NCBI GenBank assembly: GCA_017992695.1
Contig: JAGOOC010000011.1
Location: 1 to 63,818 of the forward strand
Origin: Bacteroides sp.
GTDB taxonomy: Bacteria > Bacteroidota > Bacteroidia > Bacteroidales > Bacteroidaceae
Length of the DNA: 63,818 nt
Reading direction: 5' to 3'
Each line of letters opens with the position of its first letter. The stretch's first letter is position 1. The translations under genes and the position numbers were made by a program. Shown in pieces: positions 19,701-27,049 of this stretch. A model generated the notes under the pieces. That model searched no databases, was not told where the DNA came from, and was given only the letters and a program-made list of their open reading frames with translations.

Positions 19701-21186
19701 TGACCAACACAGAGCCGTTTACATCATTTATGGCAGCCTTTCCGCTGAACCCTCCTCGGATGTATTCTCCGTCGAGTGTAATGTTTTCATAGGTATAGTT
19801 GCTGTATTCGATGGCAGCAATGAGCCCTTTCAACACAATAGTAGGGCGCTGGTTATCGTGATGCCTGCCTTGCACATTGAGGTTGAAAGTAGTTTTCCCC
19901 AGCTTTTCGTCATTTAAGAGTTTACCTAATCCGAAATTCTCTGTTTTTACTCCTCCCGAGTACGAAAATATGCCTTTAGCCTTGTCGGAACTTAGCTTTA
20001 GGTCTGTTCGAATGGAGCCAATATCTGTTCGGAGCAAACCGTAAGTAACCAGATCGGTAAAGTAACCAGATATTTCGCCGCTGTAAGAGACGTCGCCCAG
20101 CTTGGCTAAAATAGGAGGAACTCCGTTGTAATTCTGACTAAGGTTGCGTACTAAGAAGCCAATTCCCTCTTCGCTGGCAGAGAGGTGAGAGAGATTGCCG
20201 AATATATACGTGCTTTGCGGATGCGACAAATCTTGCAGGGTGGCATCGCCCATTAGCTGAAAGTGTCTTCCATCTGTTATTTCAAGCTTGGAGCAGTTGA
20301 GCTGATTAACGGTTCCGCTCACATCGAGTCCCAACTCAATCTTCTCTTTGAAGTTCGAGAGCATCGGTACAAAGGGAGAGAGATCCTTGAGCGTTATGTG
20401 TGAAGGTAATGTGCGAAAAGAGAAGTGCACTTGATCGGCAAACTGTTTGAATGAACCCAAACTGTCATAGTGCAGGTGTATGGTATCCATTTGCAGTGCA
20501 GTGCCGGGCAGGTCAATCTTAAAGTTATCAATGTGCATGTTCTTGTCATTGGCTACCAACTTCAGCGTAAGCTTTTTGAGTATGAAACCCGATCCTTCTT
20601 CTACGCTTAGTCGTTTAATGGAGGCGTTGACCGAATCGGTTTGCAAGGCTTTGAGAGAGATGTTGGCAATAATGTTCTGCAGCTTTACGTGCTGCGGATT
20701 GAATCTTCCCGGAGTTTCGGCTTCTGAAAGTATATCGTAGGTTAGCCTGCCACGGCGCATAAGAATAGAGTTGATGCGTAGATCAATTCTACTTTTAGTC
20801 TTTATACTATCTTTCGAAGCAAATGCGTCGAGTAAGAACTGAAAGTTGGGTTTTGAATCGGGTGTTTGTTTATTCAAGCTGATGTTGAAACCAAATAGCT
20901 GCACGCTGCTGATTGCAATTTTTCCTTTAATGAGTGCAAGGATATCAAACTTTGCCGAAAGCCGGGTTATCTTCAGCATCTCTTTACCCGAGGGGTCGTT
21001 GAGTAACGTATTATCAATGATAATGCGATTGAGCAACCCAATATCTATCTTACCAATAGATAGTTGTGTACCCATTATCTGCGATAGTTCTTTGGCTACC
21101 AATGCAGTTGTTTTTTGCTGAATATAAGGGATATTCAGCAGAACAATGGTTCCGATATACACTCCAAGTATAATACCTACGACCAA
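16717..21186 (-). CDS. tamB: TamB-like translocation and assembly module protein (AsmA/DUF490 family)
   Basis: A 1489-residue protein with an N-terminal membrane anchor (VVGIILGVYIGTIVLL), an AsmA-like start, a very long repetitive beta-rich middle and a C-terminal TamB (DUF490) domain with IRTEFYNKGDVKLFGNY, IQALVRNYIS and LLYLLGIGRFY. Family members span the periplasm and act in outer-membrane protein or lipid transport. The C-terminus is basic (WKLKRMKKQTVKSEEKARATNKRE has about ten Lys/Arg). There is no in-frame ATG near the start: the frame opens after a stop at 21222-21220, and the best start codon is TTG at 21186-21184; upstream in-frame codons give a basic HIRTLKKIVR, so a CTG at 21204 or another rare start is also possible. 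No TamA-like barrel gene is adjacent. Confidence 0.85.
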   Translation of the reverse strand: MVVGIILGVYIGTIVLLNIPYIQQKTTALVAKELSQIMGTQLSIGKIDIGLLNRIIIDNTLLNDPSGKEMLKITRLSAKFDILALIKGKIAISSVQLFGFNISLNKQTPDSKPNFQFLLDAFASKDSIKTKSRIDLRINSILMRRGRLTYDILSEAETPGRFNPQHVKLQNIIANISLKALQTDSVNASIKRLSVEEGSGFILKKLTLKLVANDKNMHIDNFKIDLPGTALQMDTIHLHYDSLGSFKQFADQVHFSFRTLPSHITLKDLSPFVPMLSNFKEKIELGLDVSGTVNQLNCSKLEITDGRHFQLMGDATLQDLSHPQSTYIFGNLSHLSASEEGIGFLVRNLSQNYNGVPPILAKLGDVSYSGEISGYFTDLVTYGLLRTDIGSIRTDLKLSSDKAKGIFSYSGGVKTENFGLGKLLNDEKLGKTTFNLNVQGRHHDNQRPTIVLKGLIAAIEYSNYTYENITLDGEYIRGGFSGKAAINDVNGSVLVNGSVNLTDKVPTFNFLAEVTKVRPHNLHLTSKYENAEFSVKIKANFTGGSIDRMVGEINVDSFRFETPEKEYFMRNLNISATHPGDKNRLKLTSEFITADIEGNFLFRTLPASVMNIMQRYVPSLIPPQKKKVQALNNFNFDINIYNTDVLSTVFDIPLKIYTHSTIKGYFNDAAQRLRIEGYFPHLQYNNLFIESGLFICENPLDQFRAHARFTNMKKDGAVNVSLNTQAKDDQLTTTINWGNNAAFTYSGELETVAKFFRTQGDKSLLKATIDIQPTGVILNDTLWQVHSSQVVVDSGHIDVNNFQFSHLDRYIRINGRISDSEKDTIRVNLKEINVGYVFDIANISDINFEGDATGTAYASGVLKKPVLDTRLFIKRFSFNNALLGDLNIYGAWHNEKEGIFLDAHIKDGTHANTYVNGYIYPLKPASGLDLHINADSLNIKFLEFYMKDIVQNIQGRGTGKVRLYGKFNGLNLEGSVMTKASLKVGILNTSFALNDSIHLAPTGITFDKIDISDLEGHTGTMDGYLHFQHFRNMNYRFDINVNNMLVMNTKESTDMPFYGTVYGTGNALLTGGSQGLNVNVGMTTNRNTTFTYTIGNVSSAANNQFIKFVDKTPNRNLRDSIQLESDYEQAQLLTDEKESEADIRLNILVDVTPDALMKIIMDPIAGDYISGRGSGNIRTEFYNKGDVKLFGNYHINQGIYKFSLQEIIRKDFVIKDGSNITFNGPPLDAMLNIQAAYTVPSASLNDLIPEASTIIQQPNVRVNCMMNLSGILLRPTIKLGIEIPNERDEIQALVRNYISTEEQMNMQILYLLGIGRFYMQDNANANQSSSMMTSMLSSTLSGQLNNMLSQIIDDSNWNFGTNLSTGDKGFSELETFEGILSAQLLNNRLLINGNFGYRDNPMANTNFVGDFEAEWLLNRSGEVRLKAYNETNDRYYTKTNLTTQGIGLILKKDFNKWNELFFWNRWKLKRMKKQTVKSEEKARATNKRE

Positions 21187-21237
21187 GCGTACAATCTTCT
21201 TCAGCGTTCTGATATGCGGTTACTTTAATTTAGCCAA

Positions 21238-21245
21238 CAAAAATA
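21238..21245 (-). promoter_or_regulatory. -7 promoter element for tamB
   Basis: The minus strand reads TATTTTTG here, matching TAnnTTTG, about 52 bases upstream of the TTG start. It is consistent with translation starting near 21186-21204. Confidence 0.5.
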
Positions 21246-21279
21246 TAAAATAATACGTTATGAATCCTACTTTTATCAT

Positions 21280-21287
21280 TACTTTTG
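21280..21287 (+). promoter_or_regulatory. -7 promoter element for tsaD
   Basis: TACTTTTG matches TAnnTTTG and lies 23 bases before the tsaD ATG. The region between tamB and tsaD thus holds two diverging promoters. Confidence 0.55.
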
Positions 21288-21310
21288 TATCGTTTAAACA
21301 TTAAAAAGAT

Positions 21311-22330
21311 ATGAGTACGATAATTCTTGGAATAGAATCTTCTTGTGATGACACGTCGGCAGCCGTTATCAAGGATGGTTATTTGCTGTCGAATGTAGTG
21401 TCCGGTCAGGCGGTTCACGAAGCATATGGTGGTGTGGTGCCCGAGCTAGCCTCGCGCGCTCATCAGCAAAACATTGTTCCGGTAGTGCATGAAGCACTGA
21501 AACGAGCCGGAGTAACGAAAGAGCAATTGAGCGCAATAGCTTTTACAAGAGGTCCTGGACTGATGGGCTCATTGCTGGTCGGAGTTTCATTTGCCAAAGG
21601 ATTTGCTCGTTCTCTTGGCATTCCGTTGATTGACGTTAATCACCTGACCGGACATGTCTTAGCTCACTTTATTAAAGAAGAGGGTGAGGCGAATATTCAA
21701 CCTGAATTTCCTTTCCTTTGCTTGTTGGTGTCGGGAGGTAATTCTCAAATTGTGTTAGTGAAAGCTTACAATGATATGGAGATTCTGGGGCAGACTATTG
21801 ATGATGCAGCAGGCGAAGCCATTGATAAATGTTCCAAGGTTATGGGACTGGGTTATCCGGGTGGCCCGATTATTGATAAGCTGGCCCGACAAGGAAATCC
21901 AAGAGCATACGCTTTTAACAAGCCGCACATACCGGGTTTGGATTATAGCTTCAGTGGTTTAAAGACCTCTTTCCTTTATTCGCTGCGCGACTGGATGAAA
22001 GATGATCCCGATTTCATTGAGCATCATAAGGAAGACTTGGCAGCTTCGCTGGAAGCTACCGTAGTCGATATCTTGATGGACAAACTGCGAAAAGCTGCTA
22101 AGCAATATGAAATCAATGAAATAGCTGTTGCAGGAGGTGTATCGGCCAATAACGGGTTGCGTAATTCGTTTCGAGAGCACGCTGCACAATATGGCTGGAA
22201 TATATATATACCTAAATTTGGATTTACAACCGATAATGCGGCTATGATTGCCATTACGGGAGCTTTTAAGTACCAAGATAAGGATTTTTGCGACATAGAC
22301 CTTCCGGCCTATTCTCGCGTTACCCTTTAA
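21311..22330 (+). CDS. tsaD: tRNA N6-adenosine threonylcarbamoyltransferase TsaD
   Basis: Catalyses the last step of t6A formation at position 37 of ANN-decoding tRNAs. The 339-residue protein has the Kae1/TsaD ASKHA fold with the opening GIESSCDDTSAAV, AYGGVVPELASR, AFTRGPGLMGSLLVG, the metal-binding HLTGHVLAH (two His four residues apart), LVSGGNSQIV, GEAIDKCSKVMGLGYPGGP and the C-terminal VAGGVSANNGLR. It lies 32 bases before cinA on the same strand. Confidence 0.98.
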   Translation: MSTIILGIESSCDDTSAAVIKDGYLLSNVVSGQAVHEAYGGVVPELASRAHQQNIVPVVHEALKRAGVTKEQLSAIAFTRGPGLMGSLLVGVSFAKGFARSLGIPLIDVNHLTGHVLAHFIKEEGEANIQPEFPFLCLLVSGGNSQIVLVKAYNDMEILGQTIDDAAGEAIDKCSKVMGLGYPGGPIIDKLARQGNPRAYAFNKPHIPGLDYSFSGLKTSFLYSLRDWMKDDPDFIEHHKEDLAASLEATVVDILMDKLRKAAKQYEINEIAVAGGVSANNGLRNSFREHAAQYGWNIYIPKFGFTTDNAAMIAITGAFKYQDKDFCDIDLPAYSRVTL

Positions 22331-22362
22331 CTCTCTAAATGTATCATTGAAAAATTGAATTC

Positions 22363-23601
22363 ATGTTTGCTGAAATAATAACCATTGGCGATGAGCTCTT
22401 GATCGGACAAGTTATTGATACTAACTCTGCTTGGATGGGCAGAGAGTTAAATAAAGTCGGTATTGAGGTCATTCGCGTTGTTTCTGTACGTGATCGTTCA
22501 GAGGAAATAATCGATGCCGTAGACTCTGCAATGAAGAGGGCAGATGTTGTGCTTATGACGGGTGGATTAGGTCCCACTAAAGATGATATAACAAAACAGA
22601 CACTCTGTAACTATTTTCATACTGAACTGGTGTTTGATGAAGCCGTTTTTGAGAATGTAAAGCGAGTTTTGTCGAGAGGAGTTCCCATGAATGCGCTTAA
22701 TCAAAGCCAAGCGTTGGTGCCCAAAGATTGTTTGGTCATAAACAATAGAGTAGGTAGTGCTTCGATAAGCTGGTTCGAACGAAACAACAAGGTACTGGTC
22801 TCTATGCCGGGAGTTCCGCAAGAAATGACTACAGTGATGAGTGAAGAGATTATCCCTCGTTTGTGTAAGAAGTTTCGAACAGATGCTATCGTGCATAAAA
22901 CCTATACGGTAAAGAATCACCCCGAATCCGTGCTTGCCCAAGAGTTGGAGTCGTGGGAGGTCAGCTTGCCTCAAGCTATAAAATTAGCCTATCTGCCTAA
23001 GCTGGGTCTAATCCGCTTGCGGTTGACCGGACGTGGAGAACACGGGCAGGAAGAGCGCATAAAGTTGTTGATGGACCAAGAGGGTGCTCGTTTGAAAGCG
23101 ATATTGGGAGATGACGTTATTGATGAAAACGATGTTCCGTTAGAAAAAGCTGTCGGCGACTTACTGAGAAAACGAAAGGCAACACTATCAACCGCAGAAA
23201 GCTGTACAGGGGGGAGTATTGCTGCTCGATTAACATGTGTTCCGGGAAGTTCTGATTACTTCAAAGGGAGCATTGTGGCTTATGCCAATGAAGTGAAGGT
23301 AAATGTGTTGCAGGTATCTCCTCAAACATTGGAAGAACAGGGAGCGGTGAGCCGGCAAACGGTAATTGAAATGGTGAAAGGTGCGATGAATACGCTTAAA
23401 ACCGATTGTGCAATAGCAACTTCCGGTATCGCCGGACCAGGAGGAGGAACCGATGAAAAGCCGGTAGGAACTGTATGGATTGCTGCTGCTTATAAGGGCG
23501 AAATACGTACGATGAAACAGGAATCTAATCGAGGACGCGAGATGAATGTAGAGCGAGCAGGCAATAATGCCTTGTTGCTTCTTCTTGAGCTGTTGAAATG
23601 A
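22363..23601 (+). CDS. cinA: CinA-family protein (two-domain nicotinamide-nucleotide amidohydrolase type)
   Basis: A 412-residue protein of the usual two-domain layout. The N-terminal MoaB/Mog-like domain holds [17 protein letters not shown] and [14 protein letters not shown] and corresponds to the COG1058 pyrophosphatase part. The C-terminal CinA domain from about residue 255 holds [32 protein letters not shown] and [20 protein letters not shown], the pattern of NMN deamidases that recycle pyridine nucleotides. In other bacteria the gene was named for competence induction, but nothing here suggests that role. It probably shares the tsaD transcript. Confidence 0.95.
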   Translation: MFAEIITIGDELLIGQVIDTNSAWMGRELNKVGIEVIRVVSVRDRSEEIIDAVDSAMKRADVVLMTGGLGPTKDDITKQTLCNYFHTELVFDEAVFENVKRVLSRGVPMNALNQSQALVPKDCLVINNRVGSASISWFERNNKVLVSMPGVPQEMTTVMSEEIIPRLCKKFRTDAIVHKTYTVKNHPESVLAQELESWEVSLPQAIKLAYLPKLGLIRLRLTGRGEHGQEERIKLLMDQEGARLKAILGDDVIDENDVPLEKAVGDLLRKRKATLSTAESCTGGSIAARLTCVPGSSDYFKGSIVAYANEVKVNVLQVSPQTLEEQGAVSRQTVIEMVKGAMNTLKTDCAIATSGIAGPGGGTDEKPVGTVWIAAAYKGEIRTMKQESNRGREMNVERAGNNALLLLLELLK

Positions 23602-23641
23602 ATAAATATTGCTGTTTCATAACGAATTATTTTAGTGATTA

Positions 23642-23673
23642 CTTGTTTTGTATCTATAAAAGTGCTTACTTTG
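23642..23673 (+). promoter_or_regulatory. Promoter of the rpmB-rpmG-DUF4295 operon
   Basis: CTTG at 23642-23645 and TTACTTTG at 23666-23673 are 20 bases apart; the -7 has one mismatch from TAnnTTTG. The rpmB ATG is 49 bases downstream. Confidence 0.5.
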
Positions 23674-23722
23674 CGCTCTGTTTGAAATAAGTATAGATAA
23701 AAACTATAAAAATAAGATAGAA

Positions 23723-23983
23723 ATGTCGAAGATTTGTCAGATTACCGGAAAAAAAGCCATGATTGGCAACAATGTTTCACACTCAAAGAGAAAAACTAAA
23801 AGGACCTTTGATTTGAACTTGTTTAAGAAGAAATTCTACTATGTAGAACAAGAATGTTGGATCAGCCTTAGCCTTTGTGCTAACGGTCTGCGTTGTATTA
23901 ATAAAAAAGGACTTGATGCTGCTCTGAGTGATGCTGTAGCTAAAGGTTATTGTGATTGGAAAACTATTAAAGTAATCGGATAA
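23723..23983 (+). CDS. rpmB: 50S ribosomal protein L28
   Basis: An 86-residue basic protein beginning [20 protein letters not shown], the standard L28 opening, with [15 protein letters not shown] and the C-terminal [11 protein letters not shown]. It is a structural component of the large ribosomal subunit. rpmG follows after 18 bases. Confidence 0.97.
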   Translation: MSKICQITGKKAMIGNNVSHSKRKTKRTFDLNLFKKKFYYVEQECWISLSLCANGLRCINKKGLDAALSDAVAKGYCDWKTIKVIG

Positions 23984-24001
23984 CGTAGAGGAGAAACAAC
24001 T

Positions 24002-24190
24002 ATGGCAAAGAAAGCAAAAGGTAATAGAGTACAGGTGATTCTGGAATGCACAGAGCACAAAGATAGCGGTATGCCGGGAACTTCTCGTTATATCACTACC
24101 AAGAATAGAAAAAATACTACCGAGAGATTAGAGATGAAAAAATACAACTCTGTTTTGAAGAGAGTAACAGTACATAAAGAAATTAAATAA
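24002..24190 (+). CDS. rpmG: 50S ribosomal protein L33, zinc-free form
   Basis: A 62-residue basic protein ([19 protein letters not shown], then [21 protein letters not shown]). It has only one Cys, so it is the form without the zinc-binding CxxC pairs. It lies between rpmB and the 53-residue DUF4295-like gene. Confidence 0.97.
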   Translation: MAKKAKGNRVQVILECTEHKDSGMPGTSRYITTKNRKNTTERLEMKKYNSVLKRVTVHKEIK

Positions 24191-24201
24191 TAGTATAACC
24201 C

Positions 24202-24363
24202 ATGGCAAAGAAAGTAGTAGCAAGTTTGCACGAAGGCGCTAATAAAGAGGGCCGTTCTTACACTAAGGTTATCAAAATGGTTAAATCTCCGAAAACTGGA
24301 GCTTACATTTTTGATGAACAAATGGTTCCTAACGAAAAAGTACAAGACTTTTTTAAGAAATAA
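24202..24363 (+). CDS. DUF4295-family small basic protein
   Basis: A 53-residue ORF starts 11 bases after rpmG and opens MAKKVVASLHEGANKEGRS, with VIKMVKSPKTGAYIFDEQMV and a basic tail FFKK. Small proteins of this kind sit behind rpmG in Bacteroidetes and are annotated DUF4295; the function is not known. Its size, charge and its place at the end of a ribosomal-protein operon suggest a ribosome-associated role, which is inference. A strong terminator follows. Confidence 0.88.
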   Translation: MAKKVVASLHEGANKEGRSYTKVIKMVKSPKTGAYIFDEQMVPNEKVQDFFKK

Positions 24364-24392
24364 TAGGGTTGTAGTTATGCTATAATCGACAA

Positions 24393-24430
24393 AGTCCTCT
24401 CATTGAAAACCAATGAGAGGACTTTTTTTA
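24393..24430 (+). terminator. Terminator of the rpmB-rpmG-DUF4295 operon
   Basis: A perfect 13-bp stem (AGTCCTCTCATTG at 24393-24405, complement at 24411-24423), 5-base loop AAAAC, then a run of seven more T. Confidence 0.95.
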
Positions 24431-24463
24431 TGCCTTTTACAAAACTTTTTCATTACTTTGTTC

Positions 24464-24471
24464 TATCTTTG
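24464..24471 (+). promoter_or_regulatory. -7 promoter element for the ftsY operon
   Basis: TATCTTTG matches TAnnTTTG, 32 bases before the ftsY ATG; no clear -33 is seen. Confidence 0.55.
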
Positions 24472-24503
24472 TAGCATAAAGTACATTACAAACAATAGTC
24501 ATC

Positions 24504-25463
24504 ATGGGATTTTTTAGTTTTTTCTCAAAAGAAAAGAAGGAAACTTTAGATAAAGGATTGTCTAAGACCAAAGAAAGCGTATTCAGTAAGATTGCTCGTG
24601 CGGTGGCGGGTAAGTCTAAGGTGGACGACGAAGTATTAGATAATCTGGAAGAAGTGCTCATCACTTCGGATGTGGGCGTAGAAACAACACTGAAAATTAT
24701 TAAACGGATAGAAAAACGTGCAGCCGATGATAAATACGTAAATGCACAGGAACTCAACACCATTCTTCGTGATGAAATAGCTGCACTGCTCACCGAAAAC
24801 AATTCGGACGATGTGGCTGATTTTGATGTGCCGGTTGAGAAAAAACCGTATGTAATTATGGTAGTAGGTGTGAATGGAGTCGGGAAAACGACCACAATAG
24901 GGAAGTTGGCTTATCAGTTTAAAAAAGCAGGTAAGTCAGTTTATTTGGGCGCTGCCGATACCTTTCGGGCAGCAGCTGTTGAACAATTGGTTATTTGGGG
25001 CGAAAGAGTAGGTGTACCCGTGGTTAAACAGAAGATGGGTTCTGACCCAGCCTCGGTTGCTTTTGATACATTAAATTCTGCAGTGACAAATAACGCAGAT
25101 GTAGTTATTATTGATACAGCCGGACGCTTGCACAACAAAGTAGGCTTAATGAACGAATTGACGAAAATTAAGAACGTAATGAAGAAAGTAGTGCCTGATG
25201 CGCCTAACGAGGTGTTGTTGGTGCTAGATGGTTCTACCGGACAAAACGCATTCGAACAAGCTAAGCAGTTCACATTGGCTACTGAAGTTTCGGCTTTGGC
25301 TATTACCAAATTGGATGGAACGGCCAAGGGTGGTGTTGTTATCGGCATATCAGATCAATTCAAGATTCCGGTAAAGTATATTGGATTGGGTGAAGGAATG
25401 GAAGACTTGCAGGTTTTCCGTAAAAAAGAGTTTGTTGATTCACTATTTGGAGAAAACGCATGA
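24504..25463 (+). CDS. ftsY: Signal recognition particle receptor FtsY
   Basis: The receptor that brings SRP-ribosome complexes to the membrane. The 319-residue protein has only a short N-terminal region (MGFFSFFSKEKKE, amphipathic and basic) instead of the long acidic A domain of enteric bacteria, then the NG domains: helical N domain to about residue 100, GTPase G1 VNGVGKTTTIGKLAYQ, DTFRAAAVEQL, G3 DTAGRLHN, G4 TKLDGTAKGG and the C-terminal GLGEGMEDLQVF. It overlaps rimO by four bases (ATGA). Confidence 0.98.
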   Translation: MGFFSFFSKEKKETLDKGLSKTKESVFSKIARAVAGKSKVDDEVLDNLEEVLITSDVGVETTLKIIKRIEKRAADDKYVNAQELNTILRDEIAALLTENNSDDVADFDVPVEKKPYVIMVVGVNGVGKTTTIGKLAYQFKKAGKSVYLGAADTFRAAAVEQLVIWGERVGVPVVKQKMGSDPASVAFDTLNSAVTNNADVVIIDTAGRLHNKVGLMNELTKIKNVMKKVVPDAPNEVLLVLDGSTGQNAFEQAKQFTLATEVSALAITKLDGTAKGGVVIGISDQFKIPVKYIGLGEGMEDLQVFRKKEFVDSLFGENA

Positions 25464-26758
25464 AAAGAAAAAAAATAGATATAATTACGCTGGGATGCTC
25501 GAAAAACTTGGTTGATTCGGAGCAGTTAATACGCCAGCTCGAAGAGGTGGGTTATGATGTGACTCATGATCCCGAAAAACCTGTCGGTGAGATTGCAGTA
25601 ATTAACACCTGTGGTTTTATTGGTGATGCAAAAGAGGAGTCTATCAATATGATTCTGGAGTTTGCTCAAGAGAAAGAAGAGGGTAATCTTGAAAAGCTAT
25701 ACGTAATGGGGTGTCTATCTGAGCGTTACTTGAAGGAGTTGGCTGTCGAGATTCCACAGGTCGATAAGTTTTATGGTAAGTTTAACTGGAAGGAGTTGTT
25801 GCAGGATTTAGGAAAGGCCTATCATCAAGAACTACAAATTGAACGAACGCTGACAACCCCAAAGCATTATGCGTACCTGAAAATATCAGAAGGTTGCGAT
25901 CGGAAATGCTCGTATTGTGCTATTCCAATCATCACTGGTCGTCATGTATCTCGTCCGATGGATGAGATTGTAGACGAAGTGAAGTACCTTGTATCACAAG
26001 GAGTGAAAGAGTTTCAAGTGATTGCTCAAGAACTGACCTATTATGGTATCGATTTGTATAAAAAACAAATGCTTCCCGAACTATTGGAGCGTATTTCAGA
26101 TATTCCGGGTGTAGAATGGATTCGCTTGCATTATGCTTATCCGGCGCACTTTCCTACGGACTTATTCCGTGTTATGCGCGAACGCGACAATATTTGCAAG
26201 TACATGGATATCGCTTTGCAGCATATCAGTGACAATATGTTAGATCGTATGCGACGTCAAGTCAATAAAGAAGAGACTTATAGGCTCATCGAGCAATTTC
26301 GTCGAGAAGTGCCCGGTATTCATATTCGTACGACGTTGATGGTAGGTCATCCGGGCGAAACAGAAGCTGATTTTGAAGAACTGAAAGAGTTTGTTCGCAC
26401 GGTTCGTTTCGATAGAATGGGAGCTTTTACGTATTCAGAGGAAGAGGGTACCTATTCTGCCGCACAGTATGAGGACGAAATACCTCAGGAAGTAAAGCAA
26501 GCCCGACTAGATGAATTGATGACTATCCAGCAGGGAATATCGGCAGAAGTAAGCGCTTCCAAAGTTGGATTACAGATGAAAATAATGGTTGACCGTATTG
26601 AAGGCGACTATTATATTGGACGTACAGAATTTGACTCTCCCGAAGTGGATCCTGAAGTGTTGATTTCAGCTGCTGACCAAACATTAATTTTGGGTAATTT
26701 TTATCAGGTAGAGATTGTTGATTCGGATGATTTTGATCTTTTTGCTAAGATAATATAA
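25460..26758 (+). CDS. rimO: Ribosomal protein S12 methylthiotransferase RimO
   Basis: A radical-SAM enzyme that methylthiolates the conserved Asp of ribosomal protein S12. The 432-residue protein has the N-terminal UPF0004 domain with Cys residues in LGCSKNLVDSEQ, INTCGFI and VMGCLSERY, the radical-SAM motif CDRKCSYCAIP, HYAYPAHFP, DIALQHISDNML and a C-terminal TRAM domain (KIMVDRIEGDYYIGRTEFDSPEVD). The Asp-rich EVDPEV region near the end is typical of RimO rather than MiaB. It is translationally coupled to ftsY. Confidence 0.97.
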   Translation: MKRKKIDIITLGCSKNLVDSEQLIRQLEEVGYDVTHDPEKPVGEIAVINTCGFIGDAKEESINMILEFAQEKEEGNLEKLYVMGCLSERYLKELAVEIPQVDKFYGKFNWKELLQDLGKAYHQELQIERTLTTPKHYAYLKISEGCDRKCSYCAIPIITGRHVSRPMDEIVDEVKYLVSQGVKEFQVIAQELTYYGIDLYKKQMLPELLERISDIPGVEWIRLHYAYPAHFPTDLFRVMRERDNICKYMDIALQHISDNMLDRMRRQVNKEETYRLIEQFRREVPGIHIRTTLMVGHPGETEADFEELKEFVRTVRFDRMGAFTYSEEEGTYSAAQYEDEIPQEVKQARLDELMTIQQGISAEVSASKVGLQMKIMVDRIEGDYYIGRTEFDSPEVDPEVLISAADQTLILGNFYQVEIVDSDDFDLFAKII

Positions 26759-26765
26759 GACAAAA

Positions 26766-27038
26766 ATGAATAATAAGGAGTTTACTTCGGAGCTTGCGCG
26801 TAGATTGGGATATACTACTAAGGATACATCTGAGCTAATTGTGTCTGTACTGTCTGAAATGACTCAACAGCTACAGGAAGGGAATGTAGTAACCATACAA
26901 AGTTTTGGTTCTTTTGAAGTGAAAAAGAAAGCTGAACGAATCTCTATGAATCCCACAACGAAGCAACGGATGCTTGTTCCTCCGAAGTTAGTTCTGGCAT
27001 ACCGACCAAGTGGGGCGCAAAAGGATAAGTTTAAATAA
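26766..27038 (+). CDS. HU/IHF-family DNA-binding protein
   Basis: A 90-residue histone-like protein that starts seven bases after rimO. It has the helical dimerisation half (NNKEFTSELARRLGYTTKDT) and the beta-arm half with GSFEVKKKAERISMNPTTKQ and VPPKLVLAYRPS; the NP segment for DNA intercalation is present. It bends and packs DNA. The next gene, 11 bases on, carries a second HU-like domain in a membrane protein. Confidence 0.93.
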   Translation: MNNKEFTSELARRLGYTTKDTSELIVSVLSEMTQQLQEGNVVTIQSFGSFEVKKKAERISMNPTTKQRMLVPPKLVLAYRPSGAQKDKFK

Positions 27039-27049
27039 AGGCTTTTACT

